From contig ML679989.1 of the NCBI GenBank assembly GCA_007922225.1, positions 21,916,017 to 21,980,016 of the forward strand: 64,000 nt of DNA, written 5' to 3'. This DNA is from Emydura subglobosa. Its lineage: Eukaryota > Chordata > Testudines > Chelidae. Made by a program: the position numbers and the translations under genes. Positions 59,720-64,000 of the stretch are shown here, in pieces. The notes beneath the pieces were generated by a model. The model was not told the DNA's origin. It saw only the letters and a list, made by a program, of their open reading frames with translations, and did no database searches. The number at the start of each line of letters is the position of its first letter. The stretch's first letter is position 1.

Positions 59720-60484
59720 GTACGTCGCCCCGGGCGCAGCAGGACCCCAGGAAATGGGAATCGGACACTGAGATGCTCTTGCCCCGAGGGCGGCTCTGCT
59801 GACTGCCTAGCCCTGAGCCGTCCTGCTCCGGGGTCGGTTCCATCTGGTGCCAACGGGCTTGGCGCAGGATTTGTGTTAGTGGAGAGCAGCCTAGCGACAT
59901 GGTATTGAATTTGGTGCCCATCCAGGAGGGGGCAGGAACCCCACCGCCCCATAAGTTGCCCATGTTGGGCACTGAGTTAAGCTGGGTGATGGAGGTGCCA
60001 GGGTGTCTGCATGCTCATTCCAGAGCCAGTGATCTCCACCTTTCCAGGGAGCCCTTCCCACAGGTTCTTCGAGTGCTTGCTCATGTCGTTTCCATTGTAG
60101 GTGTGTGCACGCCCCTGTGCATGGTTACTGGAATTTGGTTCCCATTAGCAGTACCTGTAGGGCCAGCTCCGGTGCCCCCTGAAACCCCCCACACATGACG
60201 CAGTGTATGAGGTGCTGCCAGTCCTACGCCTTTCCACCACTCATGGTTATGGGAACTGCGTTCCTTGCTTGCTTCTGCACGTGCCTCTTAGCATTTTAGG
60301 CTCTTAGTCAAGTGTTCATAAGCAGCTGGTAAGTCGCAGCCGTTAGTGCGTCGCAGTAAATGGTGGTTAATAGTTTAGTCGTTAAGGGTTAGTTCCCTTA
60401 GGGACCTCGGCCTGGCAGCGGCCATGCCCGATCCCCGGGCTTCGAGCCCTGTAAGTCTTGCACAAGCCTGCCCCGCTTAGCGAT

Positions 60485-61258
60485 CCCCACGACTGTTGTC
60501 TGAAGTGCCTGGGGCAGTCGCACAGGACGGACAAGTGCCGCATGTGTGAGGCGTTCAGACCAAGGACGCAGAAGGGGAGAGATTAGTCTGAAGGCCTTAC
60601 TGATGGAGGCTGCTTTAAGACCTGCCTTGGAGCTGTCTCGGTGTTGAGCACCACGTCGGTGCAGAGCGCCCCTCCGGCACCGGCACCTCCACGGCACCAA
60701 TCTGCTTCATCGTCAAAGAAGAAGCAGCGTCCGCAGAGGGGCTGCTCCCCTGCACCTAAAAAATCGCGGGATGCAGGGTCGAGCGCCAGACCATCGCAGG
60801 TGCAACAGGCTGAGCAGACTCCGCACGAGCAAAGCTCGCCGCCTGGGGCCCTAACTCCTCCAAGGAAGCCGACTCCGGGGAGTGGAAGAAGGCTTCCATG
60901 GATTGGGGTGCTGTCGACGCCGGAGGCGTTTCACGCAGCCAGGGATTTAATGACACTGCCCTTGCGCCCCGATGCCCATGTCCCGGATGGAGCAAGGAAA
61001 AGGAAAGGCTCCGTTGTCGAAAGGGAAGCCTCTGATGGGACTCTCCTGATGACTGCACTCCTCTCCAGCGCCTCGGCATGCCTCCACGCGTCCCAGGTCA
61101 TCGGGGAGAAGATTTCCTCCATGCCGGCACCGGTCCCTGAGGGTGCACTCATCGTCTCCGAGCAGATCGTCAGGGAGGGAAAGCTGACAGCGCAGGCCCT
61201 CAGCGGTGTCGACTTGGCACGAGTCTTGGGACAACCCCTAAGACCTTGGGCCCGGTAG
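60485..61258 (+). pseudogene. DIRS gag-like ORF1, N-terminal part
   Basis: A short Cys-rich block (HDCCLKCLG...CRMC) ends at a TAG at 60582-60584. After that a separate frame (60641-61258, 205 codons, Ser/Pro/Lys-rich) continues the gag sequence, so at least one frameshift lies between them. It is followed by a stop at 61256-61258. Confidence 0.6.
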
Positions 61259-61334
61259 GGCAGCACCATTCTAGACAAGATCCGGCAGACGTTTACCGTC
61301 GGGGAGTCAGCACCGATCGCTTTCCCCAGCACTG

Positions 61335-61808
61335 TTGAGTTTGACTGTGCGTTCACGGCGCAGTACCCGGTCACTGGCACCAAGACGTTCCCCTAGGGAG
61401 GAGCGATGCCCGTGTCGATCCCTGGCACCGGGGCACTCACCTGCGGCGCGGCGACATTCCCGATCTTCATCCCACCGGAGGGCTTCTCCCACTCGGCACA
61501 GATCTAGAGAGCGTTATCGCCGGTCATCGGGCTCGCGCTCCCCATCACCGCGGCGTCGGTCATCGGAGCACCAGAGGTCTCAGGAGACCAGATGCTGCTC
61601 CCACTCCTCCCGGCACCGCGCCGCAGGACAGGGGTCAGGCTCCGGCCAACGTTGGGCGCCAGGGACTGAGTCTGGCTCCTCATGGGAGGACAAGTCCTTG
61701 GCTCCTCCCCACAGCCAGCCCCGTCACCTGGTGGACCAAGAGCAAGGCTCCTGCCTGACTGCACCAGGATGGCTTCAGGGACAGTGGCCAACCTGCTGGC
61801 CCTTTTGA
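61335..61808 (+). pseudogene. DIRS ORF1, Ser/Arg-rich middle segment
   Basis: The frame is rich in SRS, RRS, SPSPRRRSS and SRHR-type patterns, as in the low-complexity nucleic-acid-binding middle of turtle DIRS gag. It is out of frame with the preceding and following segments. Confidence 0.55.
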
Positions 61809-61938
61809 AATCCCTGGGGTTCCCCGTGGCCACAGTGCCCTTTTCCCTCCAGTCATCGGGGAAACGGTCTGCAGCCCCGGCACCCCTGGCTGAGAGTCTC
61901 AGCCCAGTCTCGGAGGTGGACCCGGTGGAGGTGACATT

Positions 61939-63282
61939 ATGGCAGTTCCACAGCAGCTGGCGGAGGTGCCACCACCACCCCCTGTGCAGGGCCAGTCGTC
62001 TTCCTCCTCCCCGGACGAGGTGGTCACCACAGGGTCATCAGTCCCCCTGGATGACTTCCGTGCCCACCAGGAGCTCCCCAAGAGCGTCACCTTGAACTTG
62101 GGCCTAGAGGTGGAGGAACTCCAAGAAACGTCGGACAACCTCTTTGATGTGCTGGCAGCTGCGGTGCCAGCCCAGGTCACCCTGCCAGGCCACGAAGGGG
62201 TTCTCAAGATGGTTACGGCCTTGTGGCAAACGCCTTCTTTGCCACGTACTTCTCAAAGGGTGGAGAGGAAGCACCACATCCCCGCTAAAGGGTTCGAGTA
62301 CTTGTTCACGCACTCTTCTCCGAGCTCCCTGGTGGTGGCAGCTGCCAACAAGAGGGCTAGACAGGGGCAACCTGGCATGACTCCCAAAAACAAAGACAGC
62401 AAGAAACTTGATCTGGTTGGGAGAAAAATGTATTCTACGGCAAGCCTGCAATTCCAGATCGCTAACCAGCCGGCACTGCTAGGGGGATATCATTATAACC
62501 TCTGGGACCCCCTGAAGTGTTTCGGTGAGGCCCTGCCCCAGGAGCAGGCACCAGACTTTAACACCCTCCTGGAGAAGGGCAAGATGGCGGCCAAGGCTGC
62601 CTTGCAGGCGGCGTCAGATGCAGCTGGCTCAACTGCAAGATCGATGGCTTCTGTGATTTCCGTGTGCTGGTGCTTGTGGTTACAGTCATCTGGTCTCTCC
62701 CAGGAGCTGCAGCGATCCATCCAGGCTCTGCTGTTCGATTGCAATGCAGTCTTCTCGGAGCAGACCGACACCAGGCTCCATGGGGTAAAGACTCAAGGGC
62801 CACGTTTCTCTCGTTGGGCTTTTATATGCCATAGTCCTCGAGGAGGCAATCCTGCCCACAGCAGCAGCCGCCGCCGAGGTACCAGGCCCAGCGCTTCAAG
62901 ACCTATTGGAGAAGGGACAGAGACAGAGACAGAAGTTTTAGGCGGCACAGATCAGGCCCACCTTCCTCCGCAGCCAATCAGCCAACCCACTCCTGGCGCT
63001 CTAGTGGCCAGCGCCAATCGTTTTGTTGGTGTGCCCAAGGACGGCCTTCCAGTTTCACACCAGGATCCTGCTTCCCTGCCATTTTGGAACCGGCTTGCCC
63101 CTTTCCTCGCAGCATGGACCTGTAGAACTGCGGATCGCTGCATTCTAGGGACCATTGCAGTGGGCTATACCCTGCAGTTTTCTCCCCCCACCCTCCAAAT
63201 CTCCCCCCATCTCCGTCCCTTTTCAGGGACCCCTCTCATGAGCAGCTCCTTTTGCAAGAGGTGGAGAACCTCCTTGAACTAG
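61939..63282 (+). pseudogene. DIRS ORF1, gag C-terminal domain
   Basis: A 447-codon open stretch. Its first 300 codons contain the recognisable K-K-L-D-L-V-G-R-K-M-Y-S-T block, N-Q-P-A-L-L, an A-A-x-A-A-L-Q-A-A-S-D-A-A helix and F-S-E-Q-T-D. The last ~100 codons are out-of-frame spacer. The upstream start is arbitrary since the frame joins the broken gag. Confidence 0.65.
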
Positions 63283-64000
63283 GAGCTGTGGAGGAGGCTC
63301 CGGCGGACAGGAGAGGAAGAGGTTTTTATTTCCGCTACTTCCTCATTCCCAAGGCAAAGGGGGGTCTCAGGCCTATCTTGGACCCGTCGAAGTTAAACAG
63401 GTACATCAAAAAATCGAAGCTCCGCATGGTCTCCCTAGCCTCTATCATCCCTTCCTGGGATCCAGGAGACTGGTGTGCCGCCCTTGACCTGAAGGATGCA
63501 TATTTTCATATCTCAATATTCCCTGGTCTTTACAAAGTGTATGACGGTGGTGGCCGCATATCTCAGGTGCCGAGGGGTTCAGATTTACCTTTATTTAGAT
63601 GACTGGCTCCTCAGAGGCAGGGCACGGGCATGGGTCCAAGCCAGTTTGGACTTAGTTTGGACCATCTGTCACCGGCTAGGTCTGCTGGTGAATGAACAAA
63701 AATCCACACTGATGCCAGCACAGAGAATAAAGCTTATTGGAGCTGTCCTCAGTTCTACACAGGCCAGGGTGTTCCTGCCATGGGCTCGATTCGAAACCAT
63801 GTCGAACCTGATCAGGGGCCTGCGAGCCTCTCCTCTTACAATGGCACGGACTTGCCTGCAGTTGCTGGAGTGTATGGCGGCATGTACCTGTGTATTGTGT
63901 CATGCACGTCTGAGACTCGGGCCGCTCCAGCTGTGGCTGGCCTCGGCATACGCCCCGAGCAGGCACCACTTAGACAGAGTGGTCACGGTGCCAGCACAAG
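63252..64000 (+). pseudogene. DIRS reverse transcriptase, internally deleted
   Basis: The first frame (63252-63602) codes the RT start: VENLLELGAVEE, a G-F-Y-F-R-Y-F-L-I-P-K block, GLRPILDPSKLN, and the first catalytic motif DLKDAYFHI (near 63485-63512). Right after I-F-P-G the family sequence jumps and changes frame at about 63520-63530. The following part resumes near the YLDDWL motif (63590-63608) and continues open to the window end (RLGLLVNEQKS, LIGAVLSS). Around 40 residues of palm that normally lie between these motifs are missing. Confidence 0.75.

Larger units (their letters stand above)
60062..64000 (+). mobile_element. DIRS-type tyrosine-recombinase retrotransposon, partial and decayed
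   Basis: An element of at least 3.9 kb, in the same orientation as MAMDC4, runs off the right edge. It seems to begin near GGTTCTTCGAGTGCTTGCTC (60062), a terminal sequence I associate with turtle DIRS-like elements. Then come a Cys-rich N-terminal gag segment (about 60485-60590), Ser/Arg-rich gag pieces, the gag C-terminal domain and a reverse transcriptase with DLKDAYFHI and YLDDWL, characteristic of DIRS/Ngaro rather than LTR elements. RNase H, methyltransferase and the tyrosine recombinase would follow outside the window. Frameshifts, stops and an internal RT deletion make it inactive. The alternative, a Gypsy-type LTR element, fits the RT motifs less well. Confidence 0.8.

Noticed and set aside
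63252..64000. Gypsy-type LTR retrotransposon or endogenous retrovirus as the source of the RT
   Set aside because: DLKDAYFHI with YLDDWL and the gag type fit DIRS-like elements. No protease, primer-binding site or LTR is visible.

Overview
The window is vertebrate nuclear DNA, most likely from a reptile and probably a turtle. Genes are split by GT-AG introns and lie far apart. CR1-type LINE fragments, including one ending in a tandem ATTCTATG tail, are scattered through the intergenic and intronic DNA with MIR/CORE-SINE-like pieces and hairpin elements. A DIRS-type retrotransposon of a kind I associate with turtle genomes fills the right end. No bacterial operon, CRISPR array, rRNA or tRNA gene was seen.

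Three protein-coding genes, all on the + strand, can be supported. Their order, AJM1, PHPT1, MAMDC4, matches my recollection of human 9q34.3. AJM1 (5702-8992) has its whole coding sequence in one exon. It ends in a MYND-like zinc cluster and conserved C-terminal region, and carries a tandem FYxED repeat in the middle. PHPT1 (three coding exons, 21476-24006) is intact, keeps the catalytic histidine and starts inside a CpG island. MAMDC4 (endotubin/apical endosomal glycoprotein) starts at 36043. Sixteen exons can be followed to 59719, coding signal peptide - LDLa - MAM - LDLa - MAM - LDLa - MAM. The rest of the gene is not in the window.

Layout: 1-5639 is upstream DNA with a long hairpin element at 4641-4870. 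5640-9100 is the AJM1 exon. 9.1-20.9 kb is intergenic, with a GC-rich promoter-like patch near 12.3-12.75 kb. 20.9-24.4 kb is PHPT1. 24.9-35 kb is a repeat-rich spacer. 36.0-59.7 kb is MAMDC4, with an 8.7 kb, CR1-rich first intron and several minisatellites in later introns. About 60.06-64.0 kb is a decayed DIRS element in the same orientation, apparently inside a MAMDC4 intron.

The genes do not form a pathway. AJM1 (apical junctions) and MAMDC4 (apical endosomes of absorptive epithelium) both belong to epithelial apical biology, while PHPT1 is a ubiquitous protein-histidine phosphatase. I found no evidence of a wholly new system. The best leads are a one-base frame inconsistency in MAMDC4 exon 9, the AJM1 repeat and zinc cluster, the DIRS insertion with its internal reverse-transcriptase deletion, and in-frame minisatellite DNA beside MAMDC4 exon 16.
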